A stretch of DNA of 64,000 bases, taken from Spirodela intermedia. Lineage: Eukaryota > Streptophyta > Magnoliopsida > Alismatales > Araceae. Positions within the stretch are counted from its first letter, which is position 1. Every line of letters starts with the position of its first letter. The translations under genes were made by a program, and so were the position numbers. The notes beneath the pieces were generated by a model that did no database searches, was not told where the DNA came from, and saw only the letters and a program-made list of their open reading frames with translations. Below are positions 23,517-35,887 of the stretch, one piece after another. The stretch lies in the NCBI GenBank assembly GCA_902729315.2, contig LR746280.1, forward strand, positions 619,001-683,000, in the 5' to 3' direction.

Positions 23517-24236
23517 AGAGACGTGTCGTGGTGGATATTTGGTTCCCGCCAAGTGCCACTAAGATAGAGTGGCGCCTTACGCTGTGCGTTCCGCTTCCCC
23601 GCAGGAGATGGTATTAGCCCCTACTCGTCCTCTTGAGGATCCACTTCTAGGTATCAGAAATGGAGTCGATTTTTTGGAGATGTCAATTGGAGATCAATAG
23701 TTAATAGGGTCCGCCAATTTCGGTTTTTTTTTTGACAGGTTTGAGTCAAAATATTTGAAATAAATGGTATGCCGTCAAAGGCCCATGTTCTCTCTCTCTC
23801 TCTCTGTGCATGATAGTGTTCTCGCTCGCAAAATAACCCATCTTCTCTTGCCAGGTGGCTCCCGCATGATCATCCACGTTGACGGATACATACGAATGGA
23901 GCGATCTTAGAAAGCCGCACGTCGGAGTTGGGACGCTCGGATTTGGATGAAGTTTCGGCGTCTACTAGAGAGTGGTGGGTCCCACAAAAAACCACGTGGC
24001 ATCAAAATCTTCTCCATCGTGAAGTCGAGCAGACGCGCGGCGGTTTTGATCTTCACTTCATTTGGGATGCCATCTTCCACCTGCGCGTAGTTCTCCTCCG
24101 TCAGCTGCTGCTTGCCGCTGCTCGCCGCCGCTCGCCGCCATAGAAACCTGCGGCAAAGTCGAAGACCCGGCAGGGCAGTGGATACCATCGAGGGAGGGAT
24201 AAGGGTGCGTGTGTGGAGAGGGGGCTGTGAAGAAGG

Positions 24237-27200
24237 ATGTCGGGGACGCAGAGCGTTGATCTCTTCAAAGGACAGTCGAGGCTGCCAAAATTCGCCGTTC
24301 CGAAGCGCTACGACCTGAGGCTGACTCCAGATCTCGCCGCCTGCAAGTTCACGGGCACTGTGTGCGTCGTGGTTGACATCGTCGGGGATACCAAATTTCT
24401 GGTGCTCAATGCCGCTGACCTGGTCGTTACGGAGGGATCGGTCTCGTTCAGGAATCAAGATTCTTCTCAGGTTGGGTATCAGATCTCTGCTAGTGAATCG
24501 CTTGGGATTTAATGATATCCTCCCCCATACTGCTGGTGGATGAATGGTACAATGTTTTCTCCAGGAGTTGCATCCCATCGAGATCACCACCGTGGTGGAG
24601 GATGAGATCCTGTTATTGCAGTTCGAGAAGGCTCTGCCCCTTGGGGAGGGTACCATACGGATTGGCTTCTCTGGAATCCTCAACGATCAGATGAAAGGAT
24701 TTTACAGAAGGTAATTTGATCCCCAGCTGACTAACTTTTACTATCTTTTTCCCTGACATCGAAACTCATTGTTCGTGTACATCACCATTGCATTTGGGAC
24801 TCTTTTCGGGTAGTACTTACGAATACAATGGTGAGAAGAAAAATATGGCCGTCACACAATTTGAGCCCGCAGATGCCCGGCGTTGCTTTCCGTGTTGGGA
24901 CGAACCTGCTTTTAAGGTGATGTTATTTGCTCGTCAGTATTTGGTAGCTTTTCCCTCTTTAGTTAACTAATGTATTCTTTGAACTCGCCATTTCTATTCT
25001 CATCCGAGTAAAGAGAAACTGACTATAGAATATATTTTATTTAAAGAAAAGAAAGAAAGTGAACAAAAAATCGTAATATGAGATTTGCCTGTCCCTTAAA
25101 ACTCTATTTCTAGTTTGAATTCATAAAAGATATATTTTTTCAAATTTGTATGACTAAATTACGTGTTGCCAAGACAGTCATTATCTCTTAGGTTGCTATG
25201 TTCTTTATTACCCAGAAACTTATGTTGGGTAGATAATAGAGTTCGTCTATTCGCTTGTGATACTCTATTATCTGCATACCAAGTACAACGAATGCATCAG
25301 ATGCCAAAAGATAAGCACTTTGATCGTTTGTAATGCTTCTAATTTTTTCGTTTATGTTGACTGCTGTTCCCTTATGGTAGGAAGAAACGGTAGATGAAGA
25401 GCATTCAGCTGGAAGATACCAAGGAGGCTCTATGGAGCAATGTGAACTGAGTTTTTTTTAAAAAAAAATTAGAAATAACTGAACATTAGGAAGAGAGGAG
25501 TACTTCATACTGCAAGAAAATATAAGCATAAGGCCAATCATTTTCTCCTCTGGAGCACAACTGCAGAATGATTCCTAGTGTTAAACTGACTGAATTTTTT
25601 TTATATAATTTAGTAGGGTAATGTTTATATGTTGTTTGGTGCTACCCGTGCTATCATTCTGTATTGACTTGTGATCGTAAAATTATGTTAAACTGCTATC
25701 CTTTTTAATTATTTTTTAACGAATTATGTTTAGGCAACATTCAAGATAACATTGGAGGTTCCTCATGATCTGGTGGCATTGTCTAATATGCCAGTAGTTG
25801 AAGAGAAATTAAACGGGCTAGTGAAGACACTTTTTTTCGAGGAGTCACCAATCATGTCAACTTACTTGGTTGCCGTGGTTGTGGGTTTATTCGATTATGT
25901 GGAGGATACAGCATCTGATGGTACACATACTAAATCGTTTCTCTTCTCTTTGCAATTTGTTTCTTGTTTTCTCTAATTCAGAGATCAAATTTTCTGTTCA
26001 GGAACCAAAGTGCGCGTGTACTGTCAGGTTGGTAAGACCAGTCAAGGGAACTTTGCTCTGGATGTCGCTGTGAAGACACTTGATCTGTACACGAGGTTAC
26101 TCCTGTCATTTCTAGATTCTCTTCTTTTCTTGAATGGTTTCAGTTAAATGATACTGCTGATTTCTTTTTACAAGTTGACATCATCTTAATTACATTTGAA
26201 AGTCTAGTGTCAGTTTTATTGATCATCTTAGTTACTTTTTACCTTTTCTATCTGTTAGTTATCTGATAATATTTTTCATGTATAGCCTGATTTATAAGCG
26301 TACTGACATTTTCTATGTCATTCAGATATTTTTCTGTGCCATACTCTCTCCCGAAGTTGGACATGGTTGCTATTCCTGATTTTTTTGCCGGGGCTATGGA
26401 GAATTATGGTTTGGTTACTTATCGTGAAACAGCTTTGCTTTATGATGATCGTCATTCCACTGCTGCAAACAAACAAAGGGTGATCCTCTTACGTTGAAGC
26501 TTCATATTTTCTTTGATGTTTTTGGATCGTTCATGAGATTTGGTAGTTGATCATTTATGAACTGACTGATTTTTCGCTCCATTTTCTGGGTACATTACGG
26601 AATTTATATTACCTAAGACATTTTACTTGACTTGTCTCTATGGATTTCTCCTCTTGCAAATAGCTTGACGCTGGTATGCTGTAATTATATCAGATGCATG
26701 ATAAATCCAGACAGTGGATAATATGCTTTGCCGTAAACAAGTTGTAAATGTCTGCCTTATATTTTATTATTAAGTTGAGGTTGCCGGTACAAAAACCATC
26801 TCAACAGTTATTTTCGAGAATGACTGAAAGATGAATTTTTCCTGGCCAATGATGAGGAAAACTAACCTTGTTTTTGCCGCGTGTAACTCTTTTCTCAGGT
26901 TGCGGTGGTTGTGGCTCATGAACTAGCGCATCAGTGGTTCGGGAATCTTGTAACGATGGAATGGTGGACGCACTTGTGGCTTAATGAGGGATTTGCGACA
27001 TGGGTACGTATATTAATTGATGAAACACTTGGCGTTAAAGCAAAGACCAATCTGTTGATTATTTGGCATATGATTTTTTTCCCCAGGTAAGCTATTTGGC
27101 TGCTGATTCCCTGTTTCCTGAGTGGAAAATTTGGACTCAATTTCTTGATGAAACAACTGAGGGCCTTAGACTGGATGCTCTTGAAGAATCACATCCCATT

Positions 27201-30200
27201 GAGGTAAGATTTGTCAAAGTCTGGTTGTCATTTATCTTTTAGAGCAGGATGTATGGGCCTTTATCTTAGCGTTTAAGTGCTTATAAGACTTTTCAATTCT
27301 TTTCAGATTTAAAATTTAGATTACTTCCTGTCCATTTCGTTTGCATTTTATTTTATCCTATCGTTTGACTCCATTGAGTAAAACATCCTATTTATTCCGT
27401 AACTCTTTCTCCCTCATTTTTCTGTCATCTTGGAATGTTTAGATCTTCATTCTGTAATATTTTTCTGCTACACAAGGCTTGTATTGCTAGAAATGATTAG
27501 TGTATAAATGCCACGAAATGGAGTAGAGCTTTTTGGGATGTGTTTGTAAGTAATTTGACCATTATATATAAACTTTTTTTAAAGAAAGGAGTACTGGTTG
27601 GTGAAATGATTTTTGGAATATTTTTGGCGGATGTCGTTTCAGACCTACAAGAAACAGCTATGGTAGTCTGATCTATGAGGTATTTCATAAACTTTTGGCA
27701 CAAGTGGAGCCATTGGCCATTTATGATCTATGGTGTGTAGACGTGAATGTCAAGTGTTGACACGTGCACCAAACAAGAGAAACGTATAAGGCACGATCAC
27801 TTGTAGAAGCATCATTTATTCATTATGATGTAATGAGTGTGCTTAATTTTTCAAACAAATCGAAAAACAAATTACAGAAAAACCGTAGAATAAAAAAATA
27901 TTGGTTATACTCAGTGGGATGACTCAAGTTTGAATAATCCTGGAATGCCTATCAATGGTTTTGATATACCAAAGTTGTTTCATATGTTTCAAAAGGTCCT
28001 TAACAACCAAACGTCCAAAAAACCCAAAAATAAAATAAAACAACAATGCAAGACCACATTAAAACTGGGTTTTTATTTCCTGCACATCCTAGTAGCATTC
28101 CTGGATAAAACATTTAACTTTTCCAGTGAAAGAGGCTTATTTTTTTACATGGCTCAGAATATCTGCCAGAATTTTTTTGGCTTTTGCTTTTTGAAATAAG
28201 ATTCCATTAATTTGTGTACCCGTGGAGAAACAAAATAACTTGGTTGAATCTGTCTTTATTAGGATCTGCTATTCTTTGTTAGCTTCTTACATCTTTCTTG
28301 GGGATATTTGGGCCATCCTGAAAACCTACCTTTGATGAAACTTTTCCTTTTTTTCCCTTTCTTGTTTTTTCTTCTACTGATCTCTTTTCAGTGTTCCTTG
28401 TTTTTATTTATAATCATTGCCTTTAGAAGAAAACAAGTGAGTGGGGATATTATTTCCATGAAACGTGGGCGAATCTTCTAACTAATGGATTCACATTTCA
28501 AGGCATGAATTTCCATGAAACGTGGGGATTTTATTTATTCCTTTTTTATTCTTCTACTGTTCAAAGAATATCTACTATTTATTTTGCAAGCATCTCTTTG
28601 CTTTTTTTGCAATGATATTATCCTTTTACATTTGATTTAGATCTTATATTATTTAATTTACACTGCCGCTCCAACAACTTAAAAAATGTTCCGAGGTGGA
28701 CATTACAAAGTGCAGTTGATTTTAGAAATTCACATTTTTTTTTCAAATGAACCACAGAAATTTGTCACTTAGTCAATATCACCTCTCTCACACATTTGTT
28801 GTTTTCATTTGTTACCATGCCTGAATTTTCGCGGCTATGATCCAGAGCAGAATAACGATGCATTTTTCTTGCATTTAATTTACGGTTTAAATCAGAAATT
28901 GATGGATAAACTTCGTTGATAATATCACCTGGCAGGTTGATGTAAACCATGCCAGCGAGATTGATGAAATATTTGATGATATCAGCTATAGAAAAGGAGC
29001 CTCTGTTATCCGCATGCTGCATAGCTATCTTGGGGCTGAATGTTTTCAGGTTAGTGTTTTTAATTTGGCCTATGTTATATATTTCCTGTATAGTCTTTAA
29101 GCTTTAAGGTTGTGATCGGTAAATTTTCATCATGCGTCTTGAGGAACCAGAGGAATATTGCTGATTTATTGACGCACTTAATGATATTTTTCCACACTAA
29201 AAGTGACAATATTCTACCTGTGAACTGAAGTCGCACCTCCTTACTGTCTCACCAACAAAGTTAGTTTAGATTTCTTTAAGGTAATTTCCTAGAGGCGTGA
29301 TCAAGACCACTCACTAGAGAAGTCACTGACCAAAACTTAGGTATTTTTGCCTATGTATTATCCCCATCTACTTATTTTATACTGTTAAATATATTTTTGC
29401 GCCATATTGCGGAAGCCTAGAGAGAAGAGAAAAACCTTGAATCTCAAGGAAAACATAAAAGCGACTTGGGGGCACAAAACGAGCCCTTCTGTAGTTTCCT
29501 CTTGTTTACATAAAAGAGCTTATTAAGGATCTGCTAGTTGCGGAAAAAATAAGAACGACTTGGGTCTACAAAACGTGCATTTCTATAGTTCTCTTTTTTA
29601 CATAAAAAGGGCTTATTATGGATATGTTGGAAAGAGGAACTACTAACAACTATTGCAACTATAGGGGACTCCCTAAAATAAGAAACTACTAATGATGTAC
29701 ACCAAAAGAAGGGATGTCCTGGACAAGCGCATTGGTAATTTTTTGAAATCCTTCAACGTTTCATCCTTTTGAGGCCGTCCAGGCTTCACTTTGTCTGCCT
29801 TGTTTTTTGGAGTTCTGTTCTACAATATTATGAAAAATATATTCTGGTGTATATTTATCTACCTTTGATAATCAACTTGATAGCTCATATATTCATTTAA
29901 TGCTATCCATACTATCCAAAATTTTAAAATAACCTTGAAGAAGCTTTTCAATCGAAGGTGGTGGGTCCTTCATGTTAACTATTTGGAGAAGTTTTACTTC
30001 TCCATAATTAATTTTTCAATTTATGCTGCCTTTTGGTACACCTAGCCCCGGATTGGAAATTTGCCTAAGACTGCTTAGTATCTCCATACTTCAATCCGTG
30101 TTTCATATGTTGAGTAAATTAACTGTGTTGTGCTTTGTTGTCGAGATGTACTTAATAACCTGTATACCTTACACGTTTACATATATGTGCTCATGTACCT

Positions 30201-33200
30201 TTCATTTCGTGTTACATCAGTATGTCTAGAACCTTCTAGGGATCTGGTATAAATACTGGATCCCACTCTCCTTGTAAACAGTGTTTGATCAATAAAGTTA
30301 GAGTTCTTCTTCCACGAGTGCTGGGCGCCTATCAGAGCTCCAGACCATGTGTTATGTCGACTACAGGCTTGTATAAAAGTACTTACCTATTAAAATAAGG
30401 TCACCATACTTCAATCGGCACATAACTCTAGGAATTTACTGCCACATTATCACTAAGAAATCAATACTGTTTTTGTTATTGACCACTATCTGTACATACA
30501 TGAATTGTGTGCGGCTGTTGTATGTCGGATTTCGACTTTTTCATAGTATTGCCCGTACACATTCTTGATTCTGATTCCTTCATGGTTTGTCTTTTTACTA
30601 GAGGTCCCTTGCTTCATACATTAAAAAGTATGCTTGTTCCAATGCCAAGACAGAGGACCTATGGTCTGTCCTTGAGGAGGAATCTGGCGTGCCAGTTAAG
30701 ATGCTGATGAACTCATGGACCAAGCAAAAGGGGTATCCCGTTGTTACTGTGAAAATTAAAGAAAACAGTTTGGAATTCGAACAGGTTCATTTATGTGCTA
30801 TTATCTTTCAACTTTCCGTTAGAATTTTGATATGATCTGAAATTCTGGATGGTTCAAATTTCTCCGGTGTTGTTTCTATTTTCTCCTTCGACTCCATACT
30901 ACTGCTGAGCTTTTTTTACTATTATGATTAGACTAATGTTAGCATACTGCTTGGGATACCACTACAGTTTTTTTTACCATTGATCTCGTTGTCCTGATGG
31001 GTGTTTGGTATTTATTTTTGGCTTCTAGGCCCAGGATTTTCAGCCTGGCAGCACATTTATGCCCTAGGTTGATTATCTTCTTGTTGTTTTCTTTGTGACC
31101 ATAGAGGTATTGGGAAAAATTGAATTATAATTTCGCATGTTTACCTTCCAATTTTATTCCTCTCATTACTTCTTACCATCTCCATCACCGTTGACGGCAT
31201 TCATACCCTTCTACCCATTCTGCTTCTCCCCGATCTCTCTTCCCATTTTCCTCCTTGTTTCACTTTTGATTCATGTTCATATGCTCTTCAGAGTTCCACA
31301 TCATATTCACACAGCCATTCCCCGCGGTCTTCTCCTCAATCATTCGTTTGATGATTGATCTCCCCCACCTACGGTTGCCTACACCGGCAACTGAAAGTAG
31401 TCACTCGTTCTTCTTCAGTTTCTTTCCTGGGTATCATGCAGTTCTACCTCATTCTATACCTTTGCTTCGACGTGTGCCCAGTATCCATATACAATCTGCA
31501 TCCGTGTCCACTGTCGTGCATACGAATATCCCTTCTTATGGCCGTGATATCTGCTGCATCTTCCTGCTGACCTCTCCTGGAGAGGTTTAGTCCGGAAGAA
31601 TTCAGAATATCTTAGGATTAGTGTTGTTTGAACGATTCACTGGCCAGAAAGAGTGTATGGTATGCTTGTATCTTCTCTAACCCTAATAAAAGACCGTAAA
31701 TACTTGCTTTGTCCCTTGGCCACATTGCTCAGTCCGGAGCATTCAACATAATTTTCAACTCAGATCCTTGTATTTCTTTTTTGGGCTTTCACTGCAAGCA
31801 CCGGCTAGTTTATGTTACTCGCAGTGAGATAGACATGTTTCCATAGGAGGCTTGGAAATAGTGTTATTCTGATGAATCCAATTCAAAGCTTGGAGCCAGC
31901 CCTGATGAAAGACGTGGGATATTTCCTTCATCGCTGGTGAATGTAAAATAAACATGTAGTTATTTCTCGGTCCCTTGGTGGCATTTCTCCATCAGTCACG
32001 TTCAACTTTTCCTCATTTCATGTGATTATGTTACATTTTTTGGGCTTCACCGAAAGCATCATCCGGTTTTACATATACTTCCGGTTGAAGAAACGTGTTT
32101 CTCTGGGAATTTTTTTCAAACGATAAACTTTTTTTTTTCTTATTCTGAAATTGAATAGATTGAAATCGGTAAACACAGGCAGTGAGTCCATTTTGGTCGT
32201 TCCTTTATTTTTGAATACCCAGTCCAAGAAAGAGTCCTTGTTTATGCTTTTTTGCTCTGTTCAGGGGGGGGGGGGATCTAACATCTAGAAACCAAGAATC
32301 ATATGATTAAATGAATCTCGTCTTCTCTCTATAAATTCTTACCCCTAGCTGAATTGGATTCAGGATCGAATGCCCTTGGAGTCAGTGATCCCAATGAGCC
32401 TCCGGTGTCTTGGATTTAATAACTAGATGATGATTACGGCGCCATCTATGCTGCCACCTGATCATTTACCGCTTGTACAGAAGTACCTGTCACTCTGCAT
32501 GAAGCCTAAGATCATCTCCAATCTTTACAACTGAATTTATCGCGTGTCCTTTCTTGTTGAAAAATGCCAATCTTCATGAAATTTTGTGGGCATTGCGATC
32601 AAGTTATATCATCGCTCTTTTGAGACATCCTGCTCTTATTTTTTGAATTCTCAGTAATTTTTTTGTCACAAGAAATGCCAAGTGTGCCCTCTTTGTTCAT
32701 GCAGTCTCAATTTTTGTCAAGTGGGTCGAACGGTGAGGGTCAGTGGATGGTTCCCATCACTATATGCCACGGTTCATACGAATCCCAGAAGAACTTTCTA
32801 TTGAAGACAACTAGCGAAAATCTCCAAATCGGGGAGGTGGGAGTTAGTCTGTTCGGAAAGGAGGACCACGATAAATTGGAAAATCATTGGATCAAACTTA
32901 ATGTCGATCAGACGGGCTTCTACAGGGTTAAATATGATGACGTGCTTACAGCCAGGCTTCGATCTGCCATTGAAGGAAAGCAGTTGTCGGTGGCAGACAG
33001 ATTTGGTAAATAAATATCTTCGAAGGCATCTTTGACTGATGACTTTTTATCCACTTCACCCTTCTTAATTTGACTTTTCTGAGTTCTTATTCCAGGAATT
33101 TTGGACGACTCATATGCCCTATGTATGGCTTGCAAGCTGCCATTGTCGTCCTTTCTTTCTTTGGTGGACTCCTTCAGGGAGGAGCTAGAATACACCGTAT

Positions 33201-34326
33201 TATCGCAGTTAATCGCTGTACGTTTTCGATTTCAAACCTCGGACTTTCCTAGTGAAAAGTCAGCTCGTCAAGCATGACAATGTATCCCGCTCTTTACAGA
33301 TAAGCTACAAGGTGGTAAGAATAGTCGCCGACGCCACACCAGAATTACTGGGAGATGTGAAACAGATTTTCATCAACCTGTTCCAGTTCTCTGCCGAGTA
33401 AGTTCGCTAATATTTTCAATCATTCATCTGTATCTTCTTCTTTTTCTACGCACCAAATACTTCTTTCACAGGATTGATTTTTTCTTTTTCTTTTTTTTAT
33501 TAACGAAACCGCATTAAGCAGCAACAGAGATAATGACGAGCAAGATACATGGCGTTGAGCACCACCCACTTTGATCCATTCCCCTTTTATCTTAACCGGG
33601 AGTTTTTCATTTCCGTTGTTAATTCAGGAAACTGGGTTGGGACCAGAGGAGCGGCGAGGGCCACCTCGATGCAATGTTACGGGGGGAACTCTTGACTGTG
33701 CTTGCCGAATTGGGACACGACTCCACCAGAGACGAGGCCCTGAAGCGGTTTGCCGTATTTCTGGATGACAGAAACACGCCACTTCTCCCTCCTGATACCC
33801 GAAAGGCAAACCCCCCTCCTCAACCCTTTTCTCCCTGTCGAGGATTCTCACGCGGTCGTCGTTGATGATTTTTCCGCAGGCGGCATATGTTGTTGTGATG
33901 CGGGGTGTCGACGCTTCAAACAGATCAGGCTATGAGAGTCTTCTGAGGATCTACAGAGAGGCTGATCTGAGCCAGGAGAAGGGCCGTGTCCTGAGTACGC
34001 TATCTCCCTCTGCCCACTGTCATAGTTGACCTTTCCTTTCTCTGTGATCATCATGAGAATGTCAGCAGGTTCCTTGGCATGTTGCCCTGATCCCCAGATG
34101 GTCCTCGTGGTTCTGAACTTTCTCTTGTCATCTGAGGTACATCTTCCACCTACTTCCTTCAATTTTTCTAATGGCTGAGAAACTCCCCCTTTATGGTAAT
34201 ACCTTATCATTCATCTCCATCTGCTCAGGTTCGGAGCCAAGACGTATTCTATGGGCTTGCTGGCGGCAGCAGGGAGGGCCGGGAAACTGCATGGCAATGG
34301 CTCAAGGTGAATGCTCCCACATTCTC

Positions 34327-34372
<46 letters not shown>

Positions 34373-34815
34373 CATTTATTGTGTATATATCAATGAATAA
34401 GGAAGGTAGTGATGTATTTCCTTTGGGGGCAGGATAATTGGGAGCACATATCGAAGACCTGGGGGTCTGGATTTCTGATCGCTCGCTTCATCAGCTCCAT
34501 CGTGTCCCCGGTAGGATCCCAATCCCGGCGTTCGTTCCTCGGCTCATTTTTTTCCGTTTTTAGTAGCTGTCGCCGCCGGGATTACCTATTTTAACTGTGG
34601 AGTGGAGATCTTCGTCTGTCTAGTTCTCCTCCGAAGAGAAGGCCGAGGAGGTGAGCGAGTTCTTCTCCACCCGCTCCAGGCCCAACATCGCCCGCACGCT
34701 GAGGCAGAGCATCGAGCGTGTCCGCATAAACTCCAACTGGGTCCGGCACGTGCGGCTCGACGACTCCCTCCCACCTCTCATCAACGCCCTCCTCTCACCC
34801 ACCGGGAAACGGTAA
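24237..34815 (+). CDS. APM1: Aminopeptidase M1 (puromycin-sensitive-type M1 metalloprotease)
   Basis: Complete 19-exon gene, 888 aa (Arabidopsis APM1 is about 880 aa). Exons: 24237-24470, 24565-24710, 24814-24916, 25734-25920, 26002-26095, 26326-26479, 26899-27003, 27087-27203, 28936-29049, 30602-30784, 32705-33005, 33096-33217, 33300-33397, 33628-33805, 33880-33994, 34069-34136, 34229-34306, 34433-34510, 34624-34815. All phases join without a stop. The N-terminus reads [18 protein letters not shown]. The exopeptidase motif GAMEN is at residues 277-281, the zinc motif HELAHQ at 313-318 (H313, H317, catalytic E314) and the third ligand is E336 in LNEGFATW. An ERAP1-like C-terminal domain follows. 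The enzyme removes N-terminal residues from peptides; in Arabidopsis it is membrane-associated and linked to auxin transport. Intron 14 starts with GC, not GT. Confidence 0.95.
29440..29640. repeat. Imperfect tandem repeat in APM1 intron 9
   Basis: Two diverged units of about 90-100 bp share CGACTTGGG, ACAAAACG, TTTACATAAAA and GGGCTTATTA-type cores in the same order (about 29460-29530 and 29550-29620). It lies wholly in the intron and has no coding potential. Confidence 0.5.
30020..30370 (+). mobile_element. Copia-LTR-like fragment in APM1 intron 9
   Basis: Contains GGTATAAATACTGG, then TTGTAAACAGTGTTTGATCA followed by AATAAAGTTAGAG, the TATA, R-region and polyadenylation layout typical of plant Ty1/Copia LTRs. 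No internal Copia domains lie nearby, so it would be a solo LTR or fragment. Ends are not defined. It sits between exons 9 and 10 and leaves their splice sites untouched. Confidence 0.4.
31710..32120 (+). repeat. Diverged direct repeat in APM1 intron 10
   Basis: Two stretches about 258 bp apart (about 31710-31850 and 31968-32115) share GTCCCTTGG, CAT...CTC...TC...GTTCAACTT, TTTTTGGGCTTCAC, GCA...CCGGTTTTA and a TTTC-rich end in the same order. Clearly duplicated and then diverged. A poly-G run of nine follows at about 32266. Confidence 0.5.
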
Positions 34816-34817
34816 AC

Positions 34818-34848
<31 letters not shown>

Positions 34849-34989
34849 ACTCTACTCTGTGGATAAGCGCACTGGCTGCTCCAGGCTTTTACCACTCTAG
34901 GGAGTGTTTTATGTTGTCGCTGTTGTTTCCGTCTTCAATGTGGGGGAGAAGTGCGATGAGGAAGAGAGAAACAGTGGAGATGGGCCGAT

Positions 34990-35023
<34 letters not shown>

Positions 35024-35887
35024 ATTATGATAAGGGTAATTCAGTATTTTTGTGTAAATTTCACACTTCAATTATAAAGGAGAACCTAAAATATGATGAT
35101 GTAGTAGTTTTAAAGATGCGGGTTTAATGGAAAAAACCAACTTCGTCAATAGTTCAGTCGGTTTGCTGGTAATTTCCAACATGAAAATGGTAAAAACTTA
35201 TTATTATTAGCGTATACTCTAGTGAATTATCTTATTAAATTATCCCTAAAATAGTTAATTAATTAACTAATTCATTCTCTGTATTACTGTTGCTCATCCG
35301 TAATTTGCGTTCAAGTTATGCTTAATATACAATTTTTTTAATGATAATAATTAGTTAGCCGCAATACCCAACCGATGTGATCACACGCAGACGCTTGTAA
35401 AAACATTGCCATATCCGTTAGCCTATGTGGGACCCACATTTTCTCTCTCTAACGTCCAATTGCATCCGCGAGAAGGTCGTTTTGGCATGGCCCGTTTTGA
35501 CCATGTCGTTTTCTTCGGAATGATCTCTCATTCGTTAGCGTATGTGGGACCCACAGTATATATCTCTCTCCCTCTAACGTCTAGTTGCATCCGTAAGAGG
35601 TGTTGCATGGTCACATTGACCATGGCGGTTTCTTCATAATAATCCCTCCGCTGTAATTGATTCCATGGGCGCATATCAAATCTCTCATCAAATATCAGCC
35701 AAATCGAAGGCCAGTAGTCAATCGAGAAGGATCAACGATAAATGAAGACAAAGGTAAACAAAATCCCATAAGATTCCGAGTCCCTCACAGCCGCTAGTAC
35801 GGTAGATGAACAAGGTAGAGAGAAACACAGAGAGAAACAGAGGGTTCACAGGCACATATCGGCTCTCCCCTTCCGCCGGCGCAGCAA
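34816..35887. other. APM1 3' region and intergenic space to eEF1B
   Basis: Directly after the APM1 stop codon is (CT)n at about 34817-34842, then (GA)n at about 34995-35020. A two-unit tandem duplication lies at 35410-35645. No further gene was recognised before the 3' end of the minus-strand eEF1B gene. Confidence 0.5.
35410..35645. repeat. Two-unit tandem repeat, period about 117 bp
   Basis: Both units carry GTTAGC(C/G)TATGTGGGACC at 35417 and 35534, followed by TCTCTCT, CTAACGTC, GTTGCATCCG-type and TTTGACCATG-like blocks. The units differ by scattered substitutions. The repeat lies between the convergent 3' ends of APM1 and eEF1B. Confidence 0.7.

Noticed and set aside
23907-24683. 258-codon minus-strand frame across APM1 exons 1 and 2
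   Set aside because: It is antisense to two well-supported APM1 exons, reads through their intron and has no domain. GC-rich exon sequence tends to keep antisense frames open.
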